22,580 bases of DNA from Cylindrobasidium torrendii FP15055 ss-10 (taxonomy: Eukaryota > Basidiomycota > Agaricomycetes > Agaricales > Physalacriaceae). Positions within the stretch are counted from its first letter, which is position 1, and every line of letters begins with the position of its first letter. The position numbers and the translations under genes are program-made. Of the stretch, positions 10,001 through 20,283 are shown piece after piece. The stretch is taken from positions 1 to 22,580 of the forward strand of contig KN880765.1 of NCBI GenBank assembly GCA_000934385.1. Reading direction: 5' to 3'. The notes under the pieces were generated by a model. That model searched no databases. It had not been told where the DNA came from and worked only from the letters and a program-made list of their open reading frames with translations.

Positions 10001-12345
10001 TCGGTCGTCACAGTGCGGAATGTTCCAAACTTATTCTTCCCGGAATCGAGGATGTTGGAGAACATCGTGCTGGCAGTGGTAGCCGAAGTGTCGGTCAACG
10101 CAGAAGATGTTGAATGTCGGATGGTGGGATCAAATTCCCTGTAAGGATTGAAGTCGGGTGATGGGTGTGTGGAATCGGTGGAGGACGAGGATGGGTGTGG
10201 GGCCATCTTGTTCACGGCTCGAGTGAAAAGGCCTTGACCGTCTTCTTCATGGTTTGGTTTGGATACAGAACGAGCGCGAAGCGGCGATCTAGGGGGCAGG
10301 CCCAGTTTATTTGATGAACTATCCTTTTCCGACCGATCATCCGTAGGCAATGGGGTTGTTTGAAGTGTGGCAAGTGGCGCCTTCTGCGTGGATACCGATT
10401 CCCCAGGACTACTGGATCGTACCGGAGCCAAAGCAGACGGCGGACTCCACCGTTTCCGGGCCGGTGATGGCGGTGGAGGAGAAGAGGGAGAAGGGGTAAG
10501 ACTGGGAGAAGAAGCGGCGGCTCGGGTGCTGCTGCTGCTCTGGTACGGACTCAGCGATGGGCGTCTGACGTGACCGGACAGTATCTTCGACCGGTCGACT
10601 GGGTTGTCCTCGGCGTACATGATGAGCGCGATGATGGTCTTTGCGACACGCGCCAGGGACTCGCTCGTTGGCTCAATCAGGTCTTCACGTTGAAAGAGTT
10701 GCTCGCTTGGCAGTCCATAAGACGCACAGGACGCAAGAAATCGTGTAACGTTAGTCGTCTTCACCAATCCATCCTCCCGCGGATCGGGGCGGACAAAGGA
10801 GGCGCGTCGTAGCTTGTTCATGAGTCTGAAAGAGGTCGGTAAATGAACATGCAAGGTCTGGGGGTTTCCTTACTGGCATAAAACGAAACCATCGCGCAAC
10901 GCTTCCCAGAAGAGTTTACGCTCCCTCTCTTCACCGCCGGCGCTCAATGTGTTGCCATTGGGGTTTGAGAGATTGACATTACTGGAACTGGCACCTTGGC
11001 TTTTGCCCCAGACACGTTCGAGACGGGAAAGTGCACGCATTCTGAGTTCGACCTCTTCCCACTCTTTGATGCCAGCTTCTGTACGGCCTGCATGGACTGG
11101 AGGCTTCCCCACTTCTTTGCATAGCATGGTTGTCGCTTGCCTGACCAGTTCTCTGTGCTCTGGATTAGCCGTGACATTGACCGAGGCTGTCGAGATGTTA
11201 AAGTGGCGGTTCTGCGAGTAAGACCGCTGGTTTGGAGAGATGGGCCGTGACCGTGGTGAGGGCGAGGGAGACTCGTCGCGGAAAGATGGCCTTCGGGGTG
11301 AGTCCCGACCAGGTGCGTCCACTGATGGCCGACGGGGCGAGTCAATTGATGGACGGCGGGGTGAATCGATCGACGGTCTGCGCTGGCTGTCGATAGATGG
11401 CCGTCGTGCCGGCGGCGAGGCAAGGTTTGTGGAAGAAGCTGAGGTCAGCCCGTTCCGTGTCGGGTGAGGTGATGGAGAAACAACACGATGGTTGGAAGGA
11501 GAGCGCGCCCGGATTGGGCTGGACGTCCGCGGTGAAGAAGCGAGAGGAAGATGGTCTGAGCTCATCGAGCCATATGCCCCAGATTTGTGTTTCAGCGTTG
11601 GCCGCGTGCGCGGTGGAGGCGTCGGCGTTGACGGCGAGCTAGAATCCCGTCTTCTGACTGGCGTCTCAGACGGTGCAGCCGACACAACCGGCACTGAGTG
11701 GGTCGACCTATGCCGCGGCGTTGCCTCCCTTGACGCACGCCCATCCATGGAAATTGGCGCAGATACTTGCGACAATCCACCGCTCGTTCGTCGCGTCTTC
11801 TTTCTGAGCACAGATGGATTCGATGGACCCGGGGACGACGAGTCTGCAAAGTCGGGCATATGCAGATCAGGCGAGGACATAGAAGCCCCCCGCAACGATG
11901 GCGTGGCGAAGCTTGTAAACCCTGCCTGTCGTACAGGGTCCGGACTGGGAGGCGGAATGGGGCTATTTGATGCCGACTCGCGACCGATGCGGAATCCAAC
12001 TCCCGACCCAAGTTTTCTCAACATCCCCTGCGAAGAGGTCCCCTTGAGTTCGTCCTTTGCCTTCTCTTTGCCTTTGCTCTTGGTCGGCTTCAGCGAAAGT
12101 GTCGCGAAATCGTCGCCTGGGGCCGGCGTCGGACTCTTTCTTGACCGTGTTGCCGTCCTTATGCTTTGCTCGAGGGACGAACGGAGGCGGTTGAACGGCT
12201 TGGGAGAGTCCCCCGTAATTTGCGATGTCGATGAGGAAGACGAGGGCTGCTTGGTGCGAGACGACGTTGGAGCTGGTGGTGAGCGTGGAGGAGACATGGC
12301 GAATGGTCCAGATACAGAGACAGAAGTTAGGACCGCTGCGGCCAT
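7022..12345 (-). CDS. Cdc15/SepH/Cdc7-like septation kinase with CH and C1 domains
   Basis: On the minus strand the exons are 12345-10874, 10825-9046, 8995-8766, 8708-8326, 8277-8114, 8060-7799 and 7746-7022, giving 1671 aa (introns 48-57 bp). Residues 1-475 are Ser/Pro/Arg-rich and disordered. A calponin-homology domain spans about 476-580 (LFWEALRDGFVLCQ, NVTRFLASCASYG, DLIEP). A long disordered linker follows. The kinase domain runs about 1085-1345: Gly loop GRGQFG 1091-1096, Lys1113, catalytic HCD with Asp1206, LKAAN, DFG 1224-1226, APE 1248-1250. The ELRRKDSIPFLRR stretch after it is typical of this group. A C1 zinc domain occupies 1421-1467, with all ligands in H-x12-C-x2-C-x10-C-x2-C-x4-H-x2-C-x7-C. 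The kinase core resembles the STE11-group Cdc15/SepH/Cdc7 kinases of the septation initiation network. CH suggests actin or tubulin binding and C1 lipid or protein docking; both roles are inferred. Confidence 0.9.
11281..11406 (-). repeat. In-frame tandem repeat, 8-residue unit, in kinase N-terminus
   Basis: Residues 314-355 of the kinase repeat a unit close to RRPSIDSP about four times, then a degenerate copy. The DNA unit is about 24 bp. It is a coding minisatellite in the disordered region, rich in RRxS sites that basophilic kinases favour (inference). Confidence 0.75.
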
Positions 12346-14603
12346 AGCATTAGCTGGCGCCTAGGTTGGGGGGTGCAGATGGTAGACAAAGGGCGGTGGA
12401 CCGTTGATCGGGGCCAAAGCGACACTAACGACCTGGAGATAATGTCAGAAGAGGTCCGAAATTGCATGGCCGAAACAAGCAAGACCGATAGACAGTCAAA
12501 GCGAGGGTGTCCAACAAGAGGCGGACTGGTATGGTAAATGACCCGGTGATTAGAAACGAGACGCACCACGGAATGCTATGCTAATGACCAAGCTAATCCT
12601 CCGACAAATAGATTGCGATGTGAGCGCCGAGTGGGCAGCGCAGCACAAGCGCCTCTGCCCAAAAAAAACTGTCCAGCAACGACGTTGAGAGCAAGCTGGT
12701 GACCAGGGTCGAGGTATCGGCACGAACTACTCTTCGGCATCAGAAGTCCAGCATGGGCTCTCGATCGATTCGCACGCGCACCTTGGGCCTCTGGCAAGAA
12801 TTCAGTCACGGCTCCTCGTTGTTGCCGGTGTCAACAAGAGGGAAGTCGGGAGATAACGCAGGGGAGGGAGGGAGGAAGTGTTCACACTGATGCGTGTAAC
12901 GGTAAGAAGAAAAAAGTCGGAAGAAGATATCCAATTTGTGACACGCTTCGATCTCTATATCACAACAACCAGGCAACAAGTAGGCTAAACCTGCTGGACC
13001 CTCGCTTATAGATTTCATAAGCAGCTCGTCTTCCTCCTTCACACGCCGGGGTTTTCCCATTCCTATAATGCACTCTCCGAGACGGCCGCGCTGTCGTGCG
13101 CGCCAATGCCCGCGTCGGTGAGTCTGAGTCGTTTTGCACCCACTCGTCTTCCTTGTTCCTCTCGGCAGCTTGGTCCTGTCATTGCAAATCCTCGGACGCG
13201 TTCGATTTCTTGTCCAAATGATGTAGACCATGACGTTGTTTATCTTTTTCCCTTCGGTGAGCCGAGTGATATGCGAATGGACGCTTCTGGGCGCGTGGGG
13301 CAACGTGCAATAAACAGCCCACAGCAATCCCCGAGCGTCCTCAAGATGTTGGATAAGTACCATCTTCAGGGTGTAAAATGGCCCTAACCGTCCTCAGTTC
13401 GAATGATATTTCATTTACAGGGATAATTACAGATAGGGACAAATTTAAATGCTGAGTGTTGTTTACGTCCAAGTTTGTGCCGAAAGGCGGTCACGTGGAC
13501 TTCGCATCCCATACATAGTCCCTTCATGGCAGGCAACACGATGTTTTGGTCCCAACCGCCAGGCTACATCCAGCACCGTGTTCCGATTCCTTGGTCAGTT
13601 GCCCAACAGAAGCATGCCTGCTTCCGCTTTGTCCATCACCACGAGTTATCCGAGGTGGCTGTAAAGCAGTGATGCATTCGATGAGGTCTGCAGAAAACAG
13701 GCAGCAACACATTGCAGCGGACCGGGACGCATGCCGCGATACGAGAAGAAGCGCGTTGACCCCGCGGCTTCATGCAGGGATACCGATGATCAAGTCACCA
13801 GGCGCAGGATCGACGCTGGAATATGGCTTCGACCACTGCCCATCCACTCTTACCGAACCTACTCCACACAGTCCCACAGTCAGGCTGCCGAATGCTGTGG
13901 ACACATCCAGTGCAGGACATGCCTCTTTTGCAAACCTGCGTAGTATAAGTAGTGCCGGTAAGGGCATCAGGGGGGACAAACATTCATGAAAAATCACACA
14001 GATAGAGTGCGACAATACAATGAAGTTTGATGGCATTGGTTGATGGCTCAGTGCTGGGTGTCACTTTCCTCACAAGTCTGTATCAGTGCCACATCCTAAT
14101 AGGTAAACGGACACTGTACAGCGGAGATGCCTCTCGATAAGCATACTGAGTTTTGTTATTCAGCGAGTTCCCACGTAAATCTCAAGGATTCAGAAGCCAC
14201 AGTAACGGGCGGACTGTGGAATACTTGCTTGCTTGCAATGCAATGGTGTGGTACTTATCTGGTTCTAGAACGCGGGACGGTACGCTGGAGAGTGACCCTA
14301 GGTGATGAGAGTGCACGCTATGCAAGGGTCGACCAACATATCGGTAGGGACAAGAGTCACCGGAGCCCTGTGGCAGTTCTGAGGCGTCCGCGGACGCTGC
14401 TTCCTGGAAACGGAACATCAAGAGCCCTTCCAGGATCGAACGGACGTCGTCCCGTCGATCATGCCGGATCGATACTGTCCCGATGCGCCCGCAGCCGCCA
14501 AATAGAGCATTTTTGGCACAAAATTCCCACGGTGCAGAGCTGTGATTGATCGTGACGCGTGACAAATAACACCTCTTTTAACCGAAACCACGACTTCCAA
14601 ATC
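12346..14603. other. 2.26-kb gene-poor divergent interval
   Basis: This separates the start codons of the minus-strand kinase and the plus-strand PHD gene, so both promoters and leaders must be here. Several frames of 60-185 codons exist on both strands (for example 13546-13989 + and 13363-12806 -). None shows a recognisable domain, repeat, signal peptide or convincing splice pattern. One weak small-ORF candidate lies at 13106-13387. A perfect 14-bp palindrome is at 14384-14397. Confidence 0.55.
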
Positions 14604-17600
14604 ATGAGCAGACGAACCACCCGAGCCCAGGCCGCCGAGATTGCGACATCACCACCGCCAGTACAGAATACTCCCAGATTGCGACCCCGTCCTTCAACCA
14701 CGATACTCGTTGCGACACCGATTCCGCTACCCAACACTCAGAGGGCCACCTCCAAGCACGGGCCGGCTAATTCAGCGTGTTCCGTTTGTAACCAGAGCAA
14801 TGAATTCCCTATGGTCGAGTGCGTTGAATGCCAGCGTTGGTGCGTACATCCGCGCTGCACCCGATCCCATCCCGCTCACCAATGTTGATTCCTTAGGAAC
14901 CACTTCACCTGTATCCAATTATCAGCCCGCGACGCAGATGATTTGGGTACGTATTCCTTATCGCCACCGTGTAATAGTGGCAATGTCTGACATCCTTCCC
15001 TTTCCCTCAGCCGCGTATGTCTGCCCGCCTTGTACTGAGACCTCTGGACGACGCACCGCCAGTAAGTGGCTATTCCCTGTTCTCATGTCCTTTTGCAGTA
15101 GCGTAGAAAGTAGTTCGCGTAATTGTTCGATGTGCATTGTTTGTCGCGTGCGACCCGATGAACGATCGCTTTTACCTGAGCTCAGTGACTATGTCGCGGC
15201 ACCGTGCATAGAAGTTGTGCAGAATGCGTGATCACGGTCTGAATGCGCGACAAGACTGTGTATTGTTACCTACCGTTGCGGTCTACTCTGCATCCGCCCT
15301 TGTCTCTTGCCCGAGCCAGAGCTCACAATCGTTTGTCCAGTGATATGGGAAGGTGAAAATGCCCTGGAGCAATTCGAAGAACAACCGACTTCCCCTGAAC
15401 GTTCAACATCTGCCTCCACGTTGATTTCGGCCCCGGCTCAACATCCAAAGGCGCAACGCCGTGAACGCACACCTCAATCTGACTCTGCCTCCGGAGACGA
15501 TGGCGAAGACGAGGAGTATGTGGACGGGCGACGCCAACCAAAGGTGTGCCACTATCTGCTTCTCCTGCACGACACTAACCATGTCCAGCGTACGACCCGG
15601 CGCCTAGAATTTTCCGACGACTCCGCAGACGGAGGACGCGAGTCACCGAAACTGAAGCGCAAAGCCTCGTCGCTCGGCCTCCACGCCCCGAAGCGCTCTC
15701 GGACAGGGTCTGAACCAACGAGCGACCCCACACGCGTATACTGCCGGAACAAGCTCCAGGAATTGTTTCGCGACATCTTTTTTCGATATTCCGATGTATA
15801 TAAGAACGGTCCTGATGCCGAGGTGATAAAGAAGAAGGAGGATCTCACGGACGAAGAGCGAGACACGCTCGCAGAGGCCGCAATGCGTTTTGCCAACGAG
15901 TTAGAAGACTGTGTATTCGAAGTCTACCATGAAGCAGACTTGGCTGGTGCAAAGTATAAGTGAGCCCACGTCCGATCGACCGTTCGATACCCATTCTGAC
16001 ACCCCTCGTTCTTTCCAGGGATCGTTATAGGACGTTACAGTTCAATCTTAGCAAAGTTGACCGAGTAACCTTGCATAGACGTGCGATTTCTGGAAAGATT
16101 ACGCCCAAGGAAATGGCCACTATGTCGTCTACAGATTTGGCAGACGAGGGAACGCAGGCTACAATCAAGCAGGCGGAACAGGAGTCCTTAGCACACTCTA
16201 TATTGCAGAGGTCGTATGCGCCGCGTGCGAAAATTACGCACAAGGGTTTACAGGACATCGAGGATATGAGCACTGGCTGGCGTGAGGCAGCTCGAGAACG
16301 GGATGCCGAGGACGAGAAAATGGAGCGTGAGAGGCAAGAAAGGATAGATGCTGCGCGCCAGCGTGCGGCGTCCACGTCGATTCCACCAGAGTCGCCGCTC
16401 ACGCCGCATGCGTCCACGTCGTGGGGGCAACATGCCCTCACTATCCAGTCGACGCTACCGCCCGAGACAGAGCCCGAGCTAAATCTTGCCGACCTCATCA
16501 ATATTGATGAAGACAATGATGATGAAGTGACGCTGGATGCTGTTGCGTCGCCTGTTTCTCCAGCGAAGGTCCCGTCACCGACCATAGCAATATCGCCGTT
16601 TGCGCCCCCACAGCCAGGGCGTCAGCCATCGTTCGATTTGAACTCTCTCTGGGGCGCAGGAGGGGCCACGGAGCAAAAAGACGCTTCTGAAGTGGAAACA
16701 CCAGCAAGGAACGACGGCGCACAGGGCGTCACTTACAACAACAGTGCCCAGGAGCCTACTCCAGCTGCTCAAGACCACGACTTCGACATGTTTTTGAACG
16801 AGGAGCCTGAAGTTGTCGTAGAGCCCGAAGCACCTATGTCCCCGGGTTCATTGCAAACATCTTTCGACTCAACGCCTGTTGTTTGGTCCGGCAAGGTAGG
16901 CTCCTCTAATTCATGCAATGCTTGTAACTCACATTCTCCATTAGCTTGGAATGCCTATCGACACTGTCGACCCCGAAGAAACGATGGTAACAGCTCGCCA
17001 AATCGGCGGTAGACCTATCGAAGCCGGTTCGCCTCTCTGGCAGACACTGTTCCCAACCAACCCAATCATCGTAGCCGGACGCGTTCCCATTCCCAGCTCG
17101 ACACAGTTCTTGACGCACATCCGAGCCAATCCCGCGAAGGAGTTGATTGCCGTCGCGATTTCGCAAGCCTCTGGCACTGACAACGGTGTCAACAAGTTCA
17201 GCGATTTTCTCATTGGTAAAGGGTATGTATACGATATCGTCTCTGTGAACGCGCTGCTAACTCCTCTCTTTCTAGGCGGCATGGGCTCATCTTCCCTTGG
17301 GGGCAGCGTCCAAAAGAAGGCTCACCCGGAAAAGAGCTATACCTCATTCCTCTTCCCTCTTCGCATTCAATTCCAGAGTACATCCTACAATTGGAAGACT
17401 TCAAGCTTCCAGAGATTCGAACGACAAACTACATGATTGGCATATGGATTCTGAACCGAGGGCAATTAAAGGCGCCCATCATCCCACCCCCATTGGCTGC
17501 TTCCGCTCCAATGTCCTTCACACCACCTGGGCCACCACCATCTTCGCTTTCGACATCTGGTCCAGTTCTCTCCGTTCTCTCAGGTCTTCTCCCACAACCG

Positions 17601-18158
17601 GCACAGCCGGACACTCAACCACCTACCGCGCTAGCAGACGAAGTTGCTTCGCTCAGTCGAGACCAAGTTTCGGCGCTCCTCAAGCAGCTCGCACCTACTC
17701 TGGCTCCCGGGGCTCTGCCACGGACTGATCCTGGATGGGGATCGACGCCACCTGGACCACCAATGCCACCGTCAATGCCATTGAACCGTGCAGGTTATCC
17801 TAGCCCTCCGAGACCTCAATCGTTCGGTTATGGGTCTCCACCACAAGCTCCAGGCTATGGTTCGACCCCACCGCGCGGGTACGGGACACCTACTCGAGGG
17901 TATGGTACGATTCCACCTCAGCCACCACGACATCAGTCTGGAGCGCCTCAGGGCTACGGCGATTATCGAGGAGGGTACGATGGCCATAATGGCGGCGACC
18001 GCGCCCGAGGAAGAGGCCGAGGCAGGGGAAGGGGAAGAGGTCAAGGTCAAGGTCACGGTCATAATGCAAACGGACATGCGCCAATGCCGTCCTCTATGGA
18101 TGCTGGCTGGCCGAGGAGGAAACCTTCTGGCCCGAGTCCGCCTGGGCAGTGGGCGTAG
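14604..18158 (+). CDS. BYE1: Bye1-like transcription elongation regulator (PHD-TFIIS-M-SPOC)
   Basis: Exons 14604-14839, 14897-14946, 15011-15061, 15341-15543, 15589-15959, 16019-16895, 16945-17222 and 17276-18158 encode 982 aa. A C4HC3 PHD finger spans 59-103, with ligands C59, C62, C73, C76, H81, C84, C100 and C103. It is assembled only when the first two introns are removed. The TFIIS central domain lies at about 228-395 (YCRNKLQELFRDIFF, RDRYRTLQFNLSK, SGKITPKEMATMSS). A SPOC domain lies at about 592-745, starting VVWSGKLGMP and ending IGIWILNRG. The tail (745-982) is Pro-rich with GYGSPP/GYGTPP units and an RGRGRGRG run. In yeast, Bye1 binds H3K4me3 through PHD and RNA polymerase II through the TFIIS-like domain. 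PHF3 and DIDO are the animal relatives, whose SPOC binds phosphorylated Pol II CTD. Intron 3 is 279 bp; the others are 45-64 bp. The ATG at 14604 is the first in frame. Confidence 0.9.
15062..15340 (+). other. Unusually long intron of the PHD-SPOC gene
   Basis: The donor GTAAGT at 15062 and the acceptor GTCCAG at 15340 (branch CTCAC at about 15322) join the PHD tail GRRTA to MIWEGENALEQ in frame. The nearer acceptors at 15098 and 15106 lead to early stops or lose the downstream frame. The intron is five times longer than its neighbours and contains the snoRNA-like fold described in the findings. Confidence 0.65.
17820..18057 (+). repeat. GYG and RG low-complexity repeats in the PHD-SPOC gene tail
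   Basis: The coding sequence repeats GYGS/TPP-type units (about 17826-17910), then purine-rich DNA encoding alternating Arg-Gly and Gln/His-Gly (about 18001-18060). RG-rich tails often bind RNA and can be arginine-methylated; that is family-level inference. Confidence 0.7.
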
Positions 18159-18350
18159 GACTCACTCAATGGAAGTGCGAAATGTTAGCTCGAATACTTA
18201 CTTACTCTCCTGCTTCACTTATGATTATGTGTTAAACTAGCATTGTATTTCCTATGGCGATGTGCTACTTATACTTATACCGGGATTTCTGAGAGATGTT
18301 GGTCGTTGTGACGCGTATAATGATGGTGTAGACAAGACCGCCCTCTACAT
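18159..18350. other. Short spacer before the tRNA gene
   Basis: This holds the 3' UTR of the PHD-SPOC gene and the 5' flank of the tRNA. No coding feature is seen. Confidence 0.5.
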
Positions 18351-18422
18351 GGCCGCCTGGCGAAATGGCATCGCGTCTGACTACGAATCAGGAGATTGCA
18401 GGTTCGACCCCTGCGGTGGTCA
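18351..18422 (+). tRNA. tRNA-Arg (anticodon ACG), no intron
   Basis: The cloverleaf closes fully over 72 nt. The acceptor stem is GGCCGCC with GGTGGTC (two G-U pairs). The D stem is GCG/CGC with a GG-containing loop. The anticodon stem is TCTGA/TCAGG with loop CTACGAA (anticodon ACG at 18383-18385). The variable loop is 5 nt, and the T stem GCAGG/CCTGC has loop TTCGACC. The discriminator is A. Internal promoters are the A box TGGCGAAATGG (18358-18368) and B box GGTTCGACCCC (18401-18411). A34 is presumably deaminated to inosine to read CGU, CGC and CGA. Confidence 0.96.
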
Positions 18423-18426
18423 TTTT
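18423..18426 (+). terminator. Pol III terminator of the tRNA gene
   Basis: A TTTT tract follows the discriminator base directly. A second, longer T run (18439-18445) lies downstream and could serve as backup. Confidence 0.7.
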
Positions 18427-18890
18427 GTGCTTGGTGATCTTTTTTAGTTTGTTGTCATTTTGTTGTGTGCACTGTGCACTGTGCAGCCTGTTTAGTGCTC
18501 ACTGCTGGAAACGAGCACTGCCCACTGGTTGCTCGGTACTCAGTGCTCACTCGATGTGTTTAGTACTCTTACCCACTCTGCTCTGACTCTGCTCAACGTT
18601 CAACCTTCAAAAAATTAACGTATGCCAATTCGCTCACAATGCATGATTTTGCGATGCACCTAAGATTACTTTTACAATCTCATGTATGCCGGGGAAAATC
18701 TGCATATAGGTAGTCAGGCTATGGATTGAGTAAACAGATTGTAGGTCGGCACGTTTATCACCTCAGAGTCCGACAGCCTCGTGTCTGTCATGCACCATAA
18801 TATTCCTGATCGTTCAATTCTTGATTCCTCCTGTCTTCTGTTCAATTCCTCGACGTGTCCTCGCTGGAAAACACGGAAATTCAATCTACC
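18427..18890. other. Spacer between tRNA and dynactin gene
   Basis: No gene is seen. The stretch contains GTGCACT repeated twice plus a partial copy (18467-18485) and two copies of AGTGCTCACT (18494-18503, 18542-18551). The right end is the promoter and leader of the dynactin gene. Confidence 0.5.
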
Positions 18891-19898
18891 ATGGCGCATA
18901 TCGGAAGTGTCTTCTTGGGAGACACAAAGCGGGCCCATATTCTATCATCTGGACCTTCTTCACCACCATCATCACCACCACCGACGTCTCCCGGACTCAG
19001 CATCATGTCGGGTATGATGTCGGGCATGTCATCTCCAATACCGCATTCGTCCCCGCCGCATAGTGCCTCGTCCGACAAACAACAGCATGAAGCACCACCA
19101 GAGCTATCAGCGCCGGCGCCAACGATTGCGCCAGAATTGTCCCTTGAGCTACGGCTACGATGGCTGGAAGCTATCGTGTTCGGGGTGAAGCAGGACAAGA
19201 AAGGCAAAGCAAAGCTCCCGGCAGACCAAACGCTTGTCAGGACGACGGATGCGCTTCAGCGTAGATTGGACTCGGTCGTTGAGGGCAATGATGGGTTGAA
19301 GAAGTTCATGCGCCAATGTGCGTTTGCTTTTCTAGACCTTCTCGTTTTGTTGACGCGTTCATAGACGACAAATACGCGCATTTGCTTACACCCACATTTG
19401 CTCTGGGAGGACTCCTACCCGACACGCCTCACGAAGAGATGTCGGACGAGGCCTTGGACGCGTTAATTGCGGAAATGGAGAATGACATTCGCTCGGCGGA
19501 TCGTGATATGCGCGAGATAGAAGAATTGGTGAAGAAGGGCGCGACTGGTGCTGGAAAGATGGCTGGTGCGTTACACGGATCTGCATATTTTATTTGGCTG
19601 AAGCGCTCTCAGATTATGAAGATCTTGTGCCTCGACTGGAGGCTCTGATGAAAGCCCATGATGAAGATTTGGTACAAACTACCGAAATTGAGAGACGAAT
19701 AGCAGTGCTGTTGGACCGGCACGCAACGCAGGCGCGTTCTACTGGCTAGCCAAATTATCACTCTCTAATCAGCCATAGATTGACGCGCTTTCTGAGCTCT
19801 TTGTGGCTTGGGACGATACCCTTACAGACGCCGAGGCAAAGGTTGCGAAACTTGAGCGCGCTAAAGCAGAGCGGACACGGCTTGGATTCGAGCAGTAA
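18891..19898 (+). CDS. Dynactin subunit 3 (p22/p24)-like protein
   Basis: Exons 18891-19317, 19365-19565, 19613-19731 and 19779-19898 encode 288 aa. The start is in strong context (CTACCATGG). Residues 1-80 are a Ser/Pro/Met-rich extension not found in the ~186-aa animal protein. The conserved part begins with a helix, LELRLRWLEAIVFG, which matches the ELERWVYG start of p22. It continues as predicted coiled coil (TTDALQRRLDSVVEGN, then DALIAEMENDIRSADRDMREIEELV). It ends with YEDLVPRLEALMKAH and ALSELFVAWDDTLTDAEAKVAKLE, equivalent to the LVPMLDSAH and KQFVQWDELL segments of animal p22. The subunit sits in the dynactin shoulder, which supports dynein-driven transport and nuclear migration in hyphae. 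The last intron has a GC donor. Small, divergent subunit; assignment rests on layout and these motifs. Confidence 0.78.
19732..19778 (+). other. GC-AG intron in the dynactin gene
   Basis: The donor reads CAG|GCGCGT, the acceptor CCATAG, and the branch CTAAT lies at 19762-19766. Removal of these 47 bp joins HATQ to IDALSELF in frame. The only nearby GT donor (19736) leads to an immediate stop. Confidence 0.72.
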
Positions 19899-20283
19899 TG
19901 ATACCTCAACTTGTTTCAACTCAAAGCCTGTGTCGACAGTGGCAGAAATTAGATATTTAAATTCGACACCATCATTGTCGATTCACTGGAATCAAACACT
20001 GCTTTCGAAGTTTGGATACATGTTCTCTGCACCACGAAGGCAATCCCGACAATACCGGGCGCGGCACTGTCCGACTTGTGCGAACAGCAAAGCAAAGCAG
20101 ATGGAAGGGTTTGTAAGCTACTGTACGATACAAATGACGGAGTCAAGACGGCCTGACCTAGTACTCCGAGTTTGTGCCACCAAGGTCTTCTCCATCTTCC
20201 CATCGACAACCAACATACATCGTTCTTCAACATTCCGCCAAGTTTGGAGCCGTTGAGGTCGAGGACACAAGAACCTGGTGTGA
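19899..20283. other. Intergenic region before the DEP-kinase gene
   Basis: A plus-strand frame crossing from 19780 to 20256 is a shadow of the dynactin last exon followed by noncoding sequence. Nothing else is recognised. Confidence 0.45.

Noticed and set aside
11492..12364. 290-codon plus-strand frame
   Set aside because: Antisense to the first exon of the large kinase. Its composition is a mirror of the Ser/Pro-rich coding strand.
12806..13363. 185-codon minus-strand frame
   Set aside because: No domain, no coding-like composition and no support from splice signals. Considered chance in a gene-poor region.
13546..13989. 147-codon plus-strand frame with overlapping frames on both strands
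   Set aside because: No recognisable motif; several overlapping frames of similar length argue for chance.
14127..14565. Opposed frames of 140 (+) and 127 (-) codons just upstream of the PHD gene
   Set aside because: Neither resembles a known protein or joins the PHD gene in frame. More likely promoter and leader sequence.
15062..15110. Short version of PHD gene intron 3 (acceptors at 15098, 15106 or 15110)
   Set aside because: Those acceptors lead to stops without reaching the downstream coding exon. The 15340 acceptor gives a clean in-frame join.
15544..15588. Reading through this 45-bp stretch as coding
   Set aside because: It is open in frame, but has a GTGTGC donor, CTAAC branch and CCAG acceptor, so it was treated as an intron.
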